From Roseateles_C aquae (GTDB lineage: Bacteria > Pseudomonadota > Gammaproteobacteria > Burkholderiales > Burkholderiaceae_C), in the NCBI RefSeq assembly GCF_032337115.1, contig NZ_JAVXZY010000007.1, forward strand, positions 62,001 through 126,000: 64,000 bases of DNA. The letters are read 5' to 3'. Below, piece by piece: positions 9,371 through 18,922 of this stretch. Position 1 is the first letter of the stretch. Each line of letters begins with the position of its first letter. The position numbers and the translations under genes were made by a program. Under the pieces are notes generated by a model. That model had not been told where the DNA came from. It did no database searches and saw nothing but the letters and a program-made list of their open reading frames with translations.

Positions 9371-9894
9371 CACCAATCCTTGTAGCGGCTGCCGTCGAGC
9401 GCGCGGCGCTCGGAGGTCGAGTAGATGTCGAAGACATCGCGGCCGGCGCGCATCTCGTCGGGTGGGCTGTCCGAGGCGCGCAGGCCCCAGCTTTCTTCGA
9501 CCGGCAGGGCCGGATCGGCGAAGGGGTCGCGTGGCAGGCGGCGCAGGAAATAGAGCTTGCGGCCGTTGACGGACTTGGCATCGGGCACGCCCTTGACCAG
9601 GCTCTGCAGATCGGGCGGATAGCCGCTGTCCTGCGGGCTCATCGCGATCTGGCCTTCGGCCGCGGCGCGCTTGTAGGCGTCGATGCCGGTACGCAGCGTG
9701 CGCAACGCCTCACGCAGCGCGAACTCCTGGCTGCGCTGCACCGACAGCAGCAGCATCGGCCGCGCCGCCGCAGCCAGCACGCCCATCATGGCCAGCACCA
9801 CCAGCATTTCAATCAGCGTGAAGCCGCGCTGGCGGCGATGTGCACCGGCAGCGCTTGAACCCGGCCAGGCCACGGCCCGCGACAGCGTGCTCAT
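9370..9894 (-). CDS. GspG-like pseudopilin
   Basis: 174-residue pseudopilin. Prepilin leader of about 24 residues ending RRQRG, then FTLIEMLVVLAMMGVLAAA with Glu5 present, then a globular domain with LPRDPFADPALPVEESWGLR and a C-terminal DGSRYKDW that resembles the end of the next gene (DGRLYADW), indicating that these two arose by duplication. The frame is open to 9990 but the ATG at 9894 lies two bases after the secretin stop and begins a plausible leader. Component of the type II secretion pseudopilus. Confidence 0.8.
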   Translation of the reverse strand: MSTLSRAVAWPGSSAAGAHRRQRGFTLIEMLVVLAMMGVLAAAARPMLLLSVQRSQEFALREALRTLRTGIDAYKRAAAEGQIAMSPQDSGYPPDLQSLVKGVPDAKSVNGRKLYFLRRLPRDPFADPALPVEESWGLRASDSPPDEMRAGRDVFDIYSTSERRALDGSRYKDW

Positions 9895-9895
9895 C

Positions 9896-12079
9896 TCACT
9901 TCGCCGCCTCCACGCTGACCAGGCCCGAGCCCTCCAGCCGCACCGGCGGTGCCTCGCCATTGACACCGCTGGCCGACAGCGCGCCCACACCGATGTTCAG
10001 CACCTGGCCACTGGCCGCCGGCAGCGCGCGCAGCACCAGCGCGCGCTCGCCGCGCGGCGTCAGCTCGAAAGGCATGCGTCCGGCCACGGCGCCTGGCACG
10101 ATCTGCGCCGGCGCCAGCCGGCTGCCGTCGTACTCGAGCTCACCCTTGACGGCGAAGCCGCTGTCATGGCGCACCGTCACCGAGATCGTGCCGCCGGCAG
10201 GCACCTGTGGCGTCACTTCCAGCTTCAGCAGCACCTCGGCATTGGCCGGCGCTTCGGCCACCGGCCGTGGTGCCGCCGCGGCGCTGCCACTGATGCCCAC
10301 GGCTGCTCGCGCGCTGGGCCTGAGCAGGCTGGAGAAGGCGCCCGGCGAGGCATCGTTGCCGCCGGCCAGCTGGGTCAGCCCGGCATCGGGCAGGGCCAGA
10401 TTGCGCACCACCCGCGGCGTGATCAGCAGAATCACCTCGGTCTTGTTGCGGGTGTCGGTCTGCACGCCAAACAGCCGCCCGAGCAAAGGCATCGCCGAGA
10501 GCCCGGGCACGCCGGCCGAGCTGCGCCTGTCCTCATCGTTGATCAGACCGGCGAGGATTTGCGTTTCGCCGTCGTTCAAGCGCAAGGTTGTCGAGGTCTG
10601 GCGCGTGCCGGTCTTGTAGGCGGTCGTATCGCCTGGGCCGGTGACCTTGTCGAGCAGCGAACTGACCTCCAGGCCGACCTTGATGACGACATCGTTGTCC
10701 AGCTGGATGGTCGGCTCGACATCGAGCTTCAGCCCGACGTCAAGATACGACACCGAGGCGGCCACCTGGGTCTGGCCGTTGAAGTTGGTGGTGGTGGTGA
10801 ACACCGGCACCTTCTGGCCGATCTGCACCCGCGCCTTCTCACGGTTGCGAACCCGGATCTTGGGATTCGCCAGCAGGTTGACATCGCCGGAGCTGCCCTT
10901 GAGCGTGGCGGTGAGCGCCGGGTTGGCAATGCTGGCGCGAAAGCCGCGATGAGCGCTCAAGGGCACAGTGGCGCCGCCGCCGATCAGGCCGAAGTTGACC
11001 TGCTCTGGCCAGTCGAGGCCGAGCGCATCGACCCGGTCCGAGGCAATTTCCAGCACCTCGACTTCCAGCATCACCTCGGGCTCGGGCAGATCGATAGAGG
11101 CGATCAGCTTCTCGACCAGGCGCACCACCTCCGGTGTGTCGCGCACCACCATCAGATTGAGGCGTTCGTCGATATGGATGTCGCGCACCTTGGCGATGGT
11201 GCGCACCATGGCCTGCACCTGTTTCACATCGGCATTGGTCAGATAGAGCGTGCGTGTCACCAGCTCCTGGTGCTCGCGCTGCTTGCCCTGGCTGTTAGGA
11301 AAGATCAACACCGAGTTGTCATTCAGCAGCTTGCGATCAAGTTGCTGCGTGGTCAGGATGATGCGCATGGCCTCGTCAACGCTGACGTTCTTCAGGCTCA
11401 GCGTCACCTTGGCATCGGCACGCACATCCTTGTCAAACACGAAGTTCAGGTTGGAGGCGCGCACCAGCGCTTCGAACACCTGGCGCAGCGTCGCATCGCG
11501 GAATTCGAGGCTGACCGGCTTCTGAAACGCCGGGCCCAGCTCGCTGCTCGAGGCCTCCAAGGGCCGTGCCTGGGCGATCTGGCCTTGCAACTGGCGTGCG
11601 CCCGCATGGCCGGGTGATTCGATCAGGATCTCGCGCACCTGGGCCTCGGCGGCCGCCAGCTTGCCCTCGCGCAGCAGCTGGCGACCCTGCTTCAGGCGCT
11701 GCTCCTGGCGGCGGCCGCGCTCGATCTCGGTGTCGAAGCTGGCCAGCCGCGGGTTCTTGGCGTCCACCTCGCGCAGCTGCTGCACCGCCTGCTGGGCTTC
11801 GTCCCAGCGCGAGGCCAGGCGCAGGCCTTCGATCTGCACGATCAGCCGCGACTTCATCTGCTCATGCAGGCGCAGCTGGGCCGCGCGCAGCTGCTGGTCG
11901 GCCGGCGCCGTGCGCAGCGCCTCGGCCAGCACGGTGTCGGCCTGATTGAGCTGGTAGGCGCGGATCAGCTCCTCGGACTGGCGCAGCGCCGGATTGGCGC
12001 AGGCCACCAGCAACAGCAGCAGCGCCGCCGCCAGACTCGGGCGCGCCAGCGTGGACATCGGGTAGGGCTTGCGCATCAT
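9896..12079 (-). CDS. gspD: Type II secretion/type IV pilus-like secretin with cohesin-like tail
   Basis: About 727 residues. Lipoprotein-type signal (LLLLLVAC), a helical repeat-like N-terminal region to about 165, an STN/N0-type domain (about 190-245), N1-type domains, the secretin barrel (about 390-560, with LLANPKIRVRNREKA and the conserved AGVPGLSAMPLLGRLFG segment) and a C-terminal beta domain resembling cohesin/Ig folds (about 625-715). Forms the outer membrane channel. The ATG at 12079 overlaps the previous stop (ATGA); 12076 or 12058 are alternative starts. MshL/PilQ-like features mean the system is the pilus-like T2SS variant rather than classical Gsp. Confidence 0.88.
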   Translation of the reverse strand: MMRKPYPMSTLARPSLAAALLLLLVACANPALRQSEELIRAYQLNQADTVLAEALRTAPADQQLRAAQLRLHEQMKSRLIVQIEGLRLASRWDEAQQAVQQLREVDAKNPRLASFDTEIERGRRQEQRLKQGRQLLREGKLAAAEAQVREILIESPGHAGARQLQGQIAQARPLEASSSELGPAFQKPVSLEFRDATLRQVFEALVRASNLNFVFDKDVRADAKVTLSLKNVSVDEAMRIILTTQQLDRKLLNDNSVLIFPNSQGKQREHQELVTRTLYLTNADVKQVQAMVRTIAKVRDIHIDERLNLMVVRDTPEVVRLVEKLIASIDLPEPEVMLEVEVLEIASDRVDALGLDWPEQVNFGLIGGGATVPLSAHRGFRASIANPALTATLKGSSGDVNLLANPKIRVRNREKARVQIGQKVPVFTTTTNFNGQTQVAASVSYLDVGLKLDVEPTIQLDNDVVIKVGLEVSSLLDKVTGPGDTTAYKTGTRQTSTTLRLNDGETQILAGLINDEDRRSSAGVPGLSAMPLLGRLFGVQTDTRNKTEVILLITPRVVRNLALPDAGLTQLAGGNDASPGAFSSLLRPSARAAVGISGSAAAAPRPVAEAPANAEVLLKLEVTPQVPAGGTISVTVRHDSGFAVKGELEYDGSRLAPAQIVPGAVAGRMPFELTPRGERALVLRALPAASGQVLNIGVGALSASGVNGEAPPVRLEGSGLVSVEAAK

Positions 12080-12660
12080 GGTAGGGGTCGGAAAACAATG
12101 GTTTGGGGCAGCGAGCCGGACAGCCACATCAGCTGCACGCCGGTCTCGGTAATGCGGTCAACGCGCCACTGGCCGTCGATGATCTCGCCGACGCGGGCGG
12201 TGCGCGTGGCCGCCTGGGCACTGCCCAGCAAGGCGGTCACCACGCCGCCCTCTTCCAGCTTGCCGATCAGCTGATAGGGAAAGGGCGGTGCGACCGGCGG
12301 TGGTGGCGGCGGCGCGGGCGGCGGCGGCGGTGCGGGCGGTGGCGGTGGGGGCTGCCAGGCCGCCAGCTGGGCATCGCCGACCTCGGGCCAGGGCGCGCGC
12401 GCCACCGGCTGCCAGCTCGGCGGCGGCGTCATCTCGGCGGCGGTCTCGCTGCCGGCGTCCTTGCCACGCGCGGTCTTGCTGGCGCTGGAATCCGCACGCG
12501 GCGCCGGGCGGGCCTGGGCGCTGCGGCTGGCTCCGGCCGTCGCCTGCACGGGCTCCTCGTCATCCAGCTGCGCAACCCACATGCAGGCGGCAATCGTCAG
12601 CCCCAGGCCGGCAGCCAGTGCGATCTGGCGCGGCGTCAGCCGCTTGGCGTCGGCACTCAT
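12076..12660 (-). CDS. PilP/GspC-like periplasmic linker protein
   Basis: 194 residues: short cytoplasmic start, one membrane helix (about 11-30), a long disordered linker with two proline tracts (about 100-125), and a small C-terminal beta domain (FPYQLIGKLEEGG...TARVGEIIDGQWRVDRI) of the type that links inner-membrane platform to secretin in PilP/GspC proteins. Overlaps both neighbours by four bases or fewer. Poor sequence identity to classical GspC is expected, so assignment rests on position, architecture and the HR-like C-terminal domain. Confidence 0.7.
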   Translation of the reverse strand: MSADAKRLTPRQIALAAGLGLTIAACMWVAQLDDEEPVQATAGASRSAQARPAPRADSSASKTARGKDAGSETAAEMTPPPSWQPVARAPWPEVGDAQLAAWQPPPPPPAPPPPPAPPPPPPVAPPFPYQLIGKLEEGGVVTALLGSAQAATRTARVGEIIDGQWRVDRITETGVQLMWLSGSLPQTIVFRPLP

Positions 12661-13250
12661 CGCTGCCCTCCGGTGCTAGTCACGGCGACGGCCGCACGCG
12701 CATGCAGCGACCACACCAGCTCGGCCTCCAGCTCGGCCGCTTGCGGCGTCTGGCGGCGCAGCTTGAGGCTGTCCAGGCTCAGCGCCGGGTCGTGGCTCAG
12801 CGCGGTTTCGATGAAGCGGCGCAGCTGGGCATAGCCGCCCTGCACCGGCATGCTGACGCGCAGCCGCTCCAGCCCATTGCGTGCATCGACGCTGAGCCGG
12901 TGCTCGGTGCGCGTGCTGGCCAGGCCGGCGCGCAAGCCGATCTCCAGCAGATCGGCCAGGCGTTGCTGGCGCTGCTCGGCGTCCGGCAGGGCAATGCGCC
13001 ATTGCTCGGGCGTCTTGACTTCGGCCTGGGCCGGCGCCGCGGCCAACGCCAGCAGCTGCCGGCGCTGCGCCTGCAGCCGCGCCTCCATCTGCTCGCCTTG
13101 CGCCTGCCAGTGCGGCACGGCCCACAGCGCCAGCGGCGCCGCCAGGGCCAGGCAGAGCAGGCCCAGCAGGCCCGGCGCGCCCAGACTTTGAGCGAACTGC
13201 CGCGCGCGCTGCACCAGCACAGCCATTTGGCTGGATCGCCAGATGCTCAT
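12657..13250 (-). CDS. PilO/GspM-like inner-membrane platform protein
   Basis: 197 residues with one membrane helix near 25-45, a coiled segment (EQMEARLQAQRRQLLAL) and a small alpha/beta periplasmic domain, the architecture of PilO/GspM. It would pair with the PilN/GspL-like product of the gene upstream, which it overlaps by four bases. No catalytic motif. Low sequence conservation is usual for this family. Confidence 0.65.
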   Translation of the reverse strand: MSIWRSSQMAVLVQRARQFAQSLGAPGLLGLLCLALAAPLALWAVPHWQAQGEQMEARLQAQRRQLLALAAAPAQAEVKTPEQWRIALPDAEQRQQRLADLLEIGLRAGLASTRTEHRLSVDARNGLERLRVSMPVQGGYAQLRRFIETALSHDPALSLDSLKLRRQTPQAAELEAELVWSLHARAAVAVTSTGGQR

Positions 13251-14695
13251 CGCTGTGCTCCCGAGGCCGGCACGGCCGCTACCGCGGGCAGGGCCGCTTG
13301 CAGCGCCGCCGGCCGGATCTTGGCGCTCAGCTCAAAGCGCTGGCCGACCAGGCCCTGGCTGCCGTTCTGCAGCCGGCCCACGATGACGTCCTGCCAGCCC
13401 GGCGCAGCGGCCAGCCGGTCGACCAGTTTCAGCGCCGGCAAGCGCTCGTTGGCCAGCCCTTCCAGGCGCAGCTCGCGGCGGCCGGCCACATAGTCCAGGC
13501 CCAGCCAGCTGATCGCCCCGGCAGTCTCGGCGCCCGCCTGTTCGACATTGGCCAGCAAGGCATCCCAGCGGTGCTGCAACAAGGCCTGCACCTCGGCCGC
13601 GGCGCGCCAATCGTCGGCCTCCTGCGCCTTGCTCGTGGCCGAGCGCGCCGGCTTGCTCGCGGCGGCGCGCGGCGCCAGCCGGGCCTGGCGCTGCGTCTGC
13701 TGGTCTAGCAGGGTCTGCAGCTGCTCGCGGGCCTGATGCGTCTGCCAGGTTTGCTGCAGCGCCGTGGCCAGCACCAGCAGGCCACAGCCGAGCAGAGGCC
13801 AGGCAATCGGCGAACGGGGAGGACGCTGAACGACGAAGTCAGCGGCCAGCGTGGCTTGATGCTTGGCCGGCAGCTCGAAATGCGCCGCCAGCGGCGCCGG
13901 GGCATCCAGCCGGCCAAGAACGCGCAACCCGGCCAGCCGCGCCAGCGCCGACTCTGCGGCCGTGTCCAGGCCGTAACCCTTGAGCAGTACCTGCACGCCC
14001 GGCGCCGCGGCCATCAGCTCGGCCAGCGTTTCGGCCAGCGATCCGCCGCTGGCTGCGGCCAGGCGCAGATGGCGCCATTGGCTCACCCGGCCGTGGCGCA
14101 GCTGCAGCCAGCTGAGCAAGCTGCCTTCCACCCAGGCCAGCGCAGCGCTCTCGGCCTGCCACCAGTCCGGCTGCTGATGTGCCGCCGTCTGCAGCGCCGC
14201 CAGCGCGGCCGGCCGCAGGCTGCTCAGGCGAATCTGCTGAGCCTGCAGCTGCTGCAGCCGTGCCGGCCAGTCCGCCAGATGCAAGGCCAGCACACCGGCC
14301 GCGGCGGGATCACCGGCCGTTTCGGCCGTTGCGGCCGTTTCTGCCTGCCGCCAGGCCGCCAGCGGCCAGCGCTGGGCTGCGGCGCCAAAGTAATGCAGGA
14401 ATTGCTGGCGGCCATAGGCCTGCAGCGCCTCGTCGCCGTGCAGCGGCAGGCCCGGCTCGCACAGCAGCGGGTGGATCAGCTGTTCAGAGACGATCAGGCC
14501 GAGCGCCGTGCCGCCCTGCTGGCTGGCCCAGTCCTGCAGCGGCTCGGCCCGGCCCACGCCGTCCAGCGCCGCCACGGCCACCGCCTCGTTCAGCCACAGC
14601 TGCTGCGGCTGCGCCAAGCGCGCGCGCAAGGCACGCCGCCAGCGCAAGACCTGACCCTCGCGGGCCGGCGCGCCGAGGCTGCTCGCACTATTCAT
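13247..14695 (-). CDS. PilM/PilN or GspL-like platform protein
   Basis: 482 residues: a cytoplasmic alpha/beta half (1 to about 310, PilM/GspL cytoplasmic-domain style), one membrane helix (PLLGCGLLVLATALQQTW, about 305-325), a coiled region and a periplasmic ferredoxin-like domain resembling PilN. It probably couples the GspE ATPase to the periplasmic platform. The frame is open from a GTG at 14707, but the ATG at 14695 overlaps the gspE stop (ATGAATAG) and is preferred. Fused PilM-PilN architecture is what GspL also shows. Confidence 0.65.
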   Translation of the reverse strand: MNSASSLGAPAREGQVLRWRRALRARLAQPQQLWLNEAVAVAALDGVGRAEPLQDWASQQGGTALGLIVSEQLIHPLLCEPGLPLHGDEALQAYGRQQFLHYFGAAAQRWPLAAWRQAETAATAETAGDPAAAGVLALHLADWPARLQQLQAQQIRLSSLRPAALAALQTAAHQQPDWWQAESAALAWVEGSLLSWLQLRHGRVSQWRHLRLAAASGGSLAETLAELMAAAPGVQVLLKGYGLDTAAESALARLAGLRVLGRLDAPAPLAAHFELPAKHQATLAADFVVQRPPRSPIAWPLLGCGLLVLATALQQTWQTHQAREQLQTLLDQQTQRQARLAPRAAASKPARSATSKAQEADDWRAAAEVQALLQHRWDALLANVEQAGAETAGAISWLGLDYVAGRRELRLEGLANERLPALKLVDRLAAAPGWQDVIVGRLQNGSQGLVGQRFELSAKIRPAALQAALPAVAAVPASGAQR

Positions 14696-16265
14696 CGAGG
14701 GTGACACGTTCCAGCTCCTCGAAAGTGGTTTCGCCGCGGCGCACGCAATCCAGCGCCATCGCGCGCAGCGGCTTCATGCCGCGGCTGCGCGCGGCTTCCT
14801 TGATCTGAGACATCGGGGCGCGCGCGGCGATCAGGTCGCGCAGGCCGTCGTCGAGCTTGAGCAGCTCGGCCACGGCACGGCGGCCGCGGTAGCCGGTGCC
14901 GCGGCAATGGCCGCAACCGGCACCGCGCATGAAATGGTTGGCTGGGTCATCGGCACGCAGGCCGTGGCGGGCCAGCGTCTGTGCATCGGGCTGCTCGGGC
15001 CTGGCGCAGTGGCTGCAGTTCAGCCGCACCAGGCGCTGCGCCAGCACCGCGTTCAGCGCCGAGACCACGTTGTACAGGTCCAGGCCCATGTGCATGAAGC
15101 GGCCGATCACGTCGAAGGCATTGTTCGCGTGCACGGTGGAGAAGACCAGGTGGCCGGTCAGCGCCGCCTGCACGGCGATCTGCGCGGTTTCCGAATCGCG
15201 GATTTCGCCCACCATCACGCGGTCCGGGTCATGGCGCAGGATGGAGCGCAGGCCGCGCGAGAAGGTCAGGCCCTTCTTTTCGTTCACCGGGATCTGCACC
15301 ACGCCGGGCAGCTGGTACTCGACCGGGTCTTCGATGGTGATGATCTTGTCCTGCCCGGTGTGGATCTCGGCCAGCGTCGCGTACAGCGTGGTCGTCTTGC
15401 CCGAGCCGGTCGGGCCGGTCACCAAGAGCATGCCGTGCGGCTGTCGCGCCTGCGCGCGGATGGCGGCGCGTTCCTCGTCGTCAAAGCCCAGGGCATCGAG
15501 CGTCAGCTGGCCCTGCACCTGCTCGATGCGGGCGCGGTCGAGCACCCGCACGACGGCATCTTCGCCAAACACGCTGGGCATGATGGAGAGCCGGAAATCG
15601 ACCTCGCGGCCCTGCACCTTGAGCTTGAAGCGGCCGTCCTGCGGCAGGCGGCGTTCGCCGATGTCCAGCTCGGCCATCACCTTCAGCCGCGACACCAGCT
15701 GCTCGGCCACCGGCGCGCCCTCGACCTGGCGCACCAGCGCCATCACGCCATCAACGCGGAAGCGAATCACCGCGCCGCGCGCCGTGCATTCGATGTGCAC
15801 ATCGCTGGCGCCGTCCTGCAGCGCGTCGTACAAGGTGGCGTTGAGCAGGCGCACCACCGGACTGACCTGCTCAGACAGCGCCAGCGCCGACAACTCCTCG
15901 GTGCGCACGCCGCCGCCGTCGGCATCGGCCACGCCTTCCTCAACGTCCGACAACGCGCGGAAATCCGCCTCGCCGGCACCCAGCCAGTGATCGATGGACG
16001 CCGCCTCGCAGCGCTGCCAGCGCACCGCCGCCTGCAGCCGCACCTCGACGCTTTGCAGCAGCATCGCGTCGCAATCGCGATCGGCCAGCAGCACCGTGCG
16101 CCCGCCCGCACCGGCGGCCAACACCGCGCGCCAGCGCTGCGCCTGCGCCTGCGGCCAGCGTTCGAAGTCCAGCTGCCACGGCCCGTGCGCGGCCGGCAAC
16201 CAGCTGGACAGCAGCTGCGGGTCGGCCGCTGGGGCCTGCGCGGTGAGCACGCCGTCCTGACTCAT
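14688..16265 (-). CDS. gspE: Type II secretion ATPase GspE
   Basis: 525-residue hexameric secretion ATPase. N-terminal domain to about 135, then the NTD2 and RecA-like core with Walker A GPTGSGKTTT (284-293), Asp box and Walker B GEIRDSETAQIA, His box, and a four-cysteine zinc motif (CSHC near 405, CGHC near 435). Powers pseudopilus assembly at the cytoplasmic face. ATG at 16265 overlaps the gspF stop by four bases. Length and motif order are typical, so confidence is high. Confidence 0.96.
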   Translation of the reverse strand: MSQDGVLTAQAPAADPQLLSSWLPAAHGPWQLDFERWPQAQAQRWRAVLAAGAGGRTVLLADRDCDAMLLQSVEVRLQAAVRWQRCEAASIDHWLGAGEADFRALSDVEEGVADADGGGVRTEELSALALSEQVSPVVRLLNATLYDALQDGASDVHIECTARGAVIRFRVDGVMALVRQVEGAPVAEQLVSRLKVMAELDIGERRLPQDGRFKLKVQGREVDFRLSIMPSVFGEDAVVRVLDRARIEQVQGQLTLDALGFDDEERAAIRAQARQPHGMLLVTGPTGSGKTTTLYATLAEIHTGQDKIITIEDPVEYQLPGVVQIPVNEKKGLTFSRGLRSILRHDPDRVMVGEIRDSETAQIAVQAALTGHLVFSTVHANNAFDVIGRFMHMGLDLYNVVSALNAVLAQRLVRLNCSHCARPEQPDAQTLARHGLRADDPANHFMRGAGCGHCRGTGYRGRRAVAELLKLDDGLRDLIAARAPMSQIKEAARSRGMKPLRAMALDCVRRGETTFEELERVTLDE

Positions 16266-17461
16266 TGAACCTGCTCCACCAACTGAAAAATAGGCAAATA
16301 CATCAAGACAATAATTCCACCGATCAGCACCCCCATCACCAGCATCAGCGCCGGATTGATCGCGCGGGTCAGCAGCTCGGTCAGGCGCACCGCTTCCTCG
16401 TCGTGAAAGGCGGCGGCGCGTTCCAGCATCGCGGCCAGCTCGCCGCTGCGCTCGCCGACACGCACCATGCGCCGCGCCACCGGCGTGGCCAGGTCCTGCG
16501 CCTCCAGCACCTCGGAGAAACGCTCGCCGCGCGAGATGCCCTCGGCCGCCGCGGCCACCGCCGACCGCCAGGGCCGTGCGACCACGTCTTCAACAATCTT
16601 CAGCGCCTGCAGCACCGGCACGCCCGAGGCCAGCAGCATGCCCAGGCTGCGATACAGCCGGGCCAGGGCCAGCACGCGCAAGCGCGGCCCCAGGCCGGGA
16701 AAGGTCCAAAGCCGCGCCTGCAGCCGTTCGCGCAGGCCCTGGTGGCGCCACAGCCCGACCAGGCCGGTGGCCAGAAGCGCCAGGCCAAACAGAATCCACA
16801 GCGGATGGGCGCCGGCCGTCTGGCCGAAAGTGATCAGCGCCCGCGAGGCCCAGGGCAGTTCGTCGCCCAGGCCATCGAGGATGCCGGCAAAGCGCGGCAG
16901 CACAAAGAGCAGCAGGAACAGGATCACCGCGCTGCCCACCAGGAGCAGCATGGCCGGGTAGACGCAGGCGGCCACCAGCCGCGAACGCAGGCTCTCGACC
17001 CAGGCCAGGTAGCGCGCATGCTGAGCCAGCGCCTGCGAGAGCTGGCCGGTGCGCTCGTTGGCGGCAACGATGGCGCAGACCAATTCGTCAAAAGCCTCGG
17101 GCCGCAGCCGCAGCGCGGCCGACAGCGGCTGGCCCTGCTCGACGGCAGCGATCACCGCGTCCAGCGCCTCGCGCACCGCCGCGTTGTTCTCCTTCTCGCG
17201 CAGCGTGTTCAGCGCTTCCAGCAGCGCCACGCCGGCGTCCAGCAGTACGGCCAGCTCCTGGCTGAACAGCTGCAGCGGGAAACGCTTGCCGCGCCTTTGC
17301 GCGCCAGCAGCCGGCGCTCCACTGCTCAGTTCCTCGACCTCCAGAACATGCTGCGGCGCGACGCCGAGCACCGCGGCCAGCGACTGCCGATCAGCCGCCT
17401 GCACACGCCGCGACACCACCCCTTGCTGGGGGTGCAGAACGCGGACGAGAAAGTCGGGCAT
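16262..17461 (-). CDS. gspF: Type II secretion platform protein GspF
   Basis: 399-residue polytopic protein with two repeated GspF domains (about 65-185 and 265-390) and three membrane helices (near 165-185, 215-235, 370-395). It is the inner-membrane platform on which the pseudopilus is built. The frame extends to a TTG at 17488, but MPDFLVRVLHPQQG beginning at the ATG at 17461 matches a normal GspF N-terminus. About 96 bases separate it from gspG. Confidence 0.94.
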   Translation of the reverse strand: MPDFLVRVLHPQQGVVSRRVQAADRQSLAAVLGVAPQHVLEVEELSSGAPAAGAQRRGKRFPLQLFSQELAVLLDAGVALLEALNTLREKENNAAVREALDAVIAAVEQGQPLSAALRLRPEAFDELVCAIVAANERTGQLSQALAQHARYLAWVESLRSRLVAACVYPAMLLLVGSAVILFLLLFVLPRFAGILDGLGDELPWASRALITFGQTAGAHPLWILFGLALLATGLVGLWRHQGLRERLQARLWTFPGLGPRLRVLALARLYRSLGMLLASGVPVLQALKIVEDVVARPWRSAVAAAAEGISRGERFSEVLEAQDLATPVARRMVRVGERSGELAAMLERAAAFHDEEAVRLTELLTRAINPALMLVMGVLIGGIIVLMYLPIFQLVEQVQ

Positions 17462-17557
17462 GGGGAGCGGCGCGCAGAGCGAAGGCAAGTCGGAGGGTGC
17501 GGGAAATCAAGCGAGGCTGGGCGCGACTGGCGTGGCGGCTCATCGTGCCCAGGCGGC

Positions 17558-18001
17558 TCACCAGCTGACGATGTCGGCGTCTTCGCCCTCGCCACCGGGC
17601 CGGCCATCGCGCCCATTGGACAGCAGGTCGTACTCGCCATGCTCGCCCGGCGAGCGGTACTGGTAGTCGTTGTGCCAGGGGTCCTTGGGCAGCGCCTTGC
17701 TCAGATATGGCCCGGCCCAGCGCGGCTCATCGGCCGGCTTGCTGGTCAGCGCCAGCAGGCCCTGTTCGGTCGTCGGATAGCGGCCCACATCGAGCCGGTA
17801 CTGGTCCAGCGCCTTCTGCAGCCCGTCGATCTGCGCCCGCGCCGCCTTGACCTCGGATTTGCCGATCTGGTTGAAGAACTTCGGGCCCACATAGCCGGCC
17901 AAGAGGCCGATGATGACCATCACCACCAGCAGTTCGAGCAGGGTGAAGCCGCGCGCTTGGCGCGGGCAGCGAGCAATTCTGGATGGCGGCTGGGCTTGCA
18001 T
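17558..18001 (-). CDS. gspG: Major pseudopilin GspG
   Basis: 147-residue major pseudopilin: leader MQAQPPSRIARCPRQARG, then FTLLELLVVMVIIGLLAGYVGPKFF with Glu5, the conserved ALDQYRLDVGRYPTTEQGL region, WAGPYL, DPWHNDY and the calcium-binding loop near the C-terminus (GRDGRPGGEGEDADI). First gene of the operon. The ATG at 18001 is chosen over an upstream in-frame start at 18076 because it gives a compact leader. Promoter should lie in 18002-18250; no clear boxes were identified. Confidence 0.95.
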   Translation of the reverse strand: MQAQPPSRIARCPRQARGFTLLELLVVMVIIGLLAGYVGPKFFNQIGKSEVKAARAQIDGLQKALDQYRLDVGRYPTTEQGLLALTSKPADEPRWAGPYLSKALPKDPWHNDYQYRSPGEHGEYDLLSNGRDGRPGGEGEDADIVSW

Positions 18002-18199
18002 GGTCTGCACGGCTCTTCTCAATCTATCGGTTCTGTGACGACGTCCTCGGCGCGGCGGCCAGTCTACAGACCTCACCAGCGTTCCCTCGGGGCGCGACTA
18101 TCGCACCCGCTCTGTGACAGAGCAATCGGGGCATGTCCGGGCACCCACCTGGAGGGGTGGCCCGGCCACCGACAAAGCGGGAAATCACACGTAGGCCGG

Positions 18200-18221
18200 G
18201 TTAGCCAGGGGCGTAACCCGC
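18200..18221. repeat. GGGTTAG hairpin, copy 1
   Basis: 22-base imperfect palindrome GGGTTAGCCAGGGGCGTAAC plus CC, followed by CGCC. A sister copy at 19097-19118 shares 17-18 of 22 bases and the same trailing CGCC. The two bracket the low-GC GIY-YIG gene. Similar GGGTTAG...TAACCC hairpins are, from memory, scattered in many bacterial chromosomes. Confidence 0.6.
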
Positions 18222-18253
18222 CTTTCAACTACCTGCCCTACCTCGCTGCAATG

Positions 18254-18922
18254 TTAGGAATCACGTTTATGTGGATTGAGATTGGGGTCATTTTCGATTT
18301 GACGACATGCGCTATCGTGGAATAGATCGGTAGTCATGATGATCGAGTACGGGCACCATCTCTCGACGAACTTTGCCGAATTCTTAGACACCGAGTCGGC
18401 AGGACTGAAGCACTTGCTTTCATGTCCATCTCCCGAGCAGAAGGCAAGGTCGCTGCGCTTGATGGTTTGGTCAACGAGATAGCCGGCTATTTCTTCTTCT
18501 TCGGTGATTTCAAGCCAGACACGCTCTTGCGTTTGGACTATCCGAACATCCACGATTGATGGCTTGAGCCATGGTGCATATCTTTCAGAAAGATCCTGAA
18601 AGATGCTTTCCGCACAATAGGCGGACGACAACTCCATTGGCGGAACGGAAAGCTCTTGGAGGTGCTGAATTGCAAGCCTAAGGGGATATCTAAAAAACTC
18701 CCGATTACCGGAAACCCTAAACTCCGACAAATGCCCGTGCAGCTTTTTCTCAAGCTCCTCATGATTTTCTGAGAATAGTTCAAACGCGACTTCAAATGGA
18801 GTCGGAACTCCTGTGGAGTGAAGCTCGCGAGCTCGAGCCTTCGAGTCACGAAAAGTCCGGCCTACTTTCAGAAGGCCAGGCATTGATGGATTGATGAGGA
18901 GATAAACGTATCCCGCCGACAT
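18254..18922 (-). CDS. GIY-YIG nuclease-family protein (T5orf172-like)
   Basis: 222 residues. N-terminal GIY-YIG-like core: YVYLLINPSMPGLLKVGRT (residues 5-23), then RARELHSTGVPTPFEVAFE and a glutamate-bearing helix (HEELEKKLHGHL), the pattern of the T5orf172/MUG113 branch. C-terminal part (about 100-222) unrecognised. Predicted to cleave or nick DNA in mobile-element or phage-defence settings, but substrate is unknown. Its base composition is visibly lower in GC than its neighbours and it sits between two related hairpins, so acquisition is likely. Confidence 0.75.
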   Translation of the reverse strand: MSAGYVYLLINPSMPGLLKVGRTFRDSKARARELHSTGVPTPFEVAFELFSENHEELEKKLHGHLSEFRVSGNREFFRYPLRLAIQHLQELSVPPMELSSAYCAESIFQDLSERYAPWLKPSIVDVRIVQTQERVWLEITEEEEIAGYLVDQTIKRSDLAFCSGDGHESKCFSPADSVSKNSAKFVERWCPYSIIMTTDLFHDSACRQIENDPNLNPHKRDS

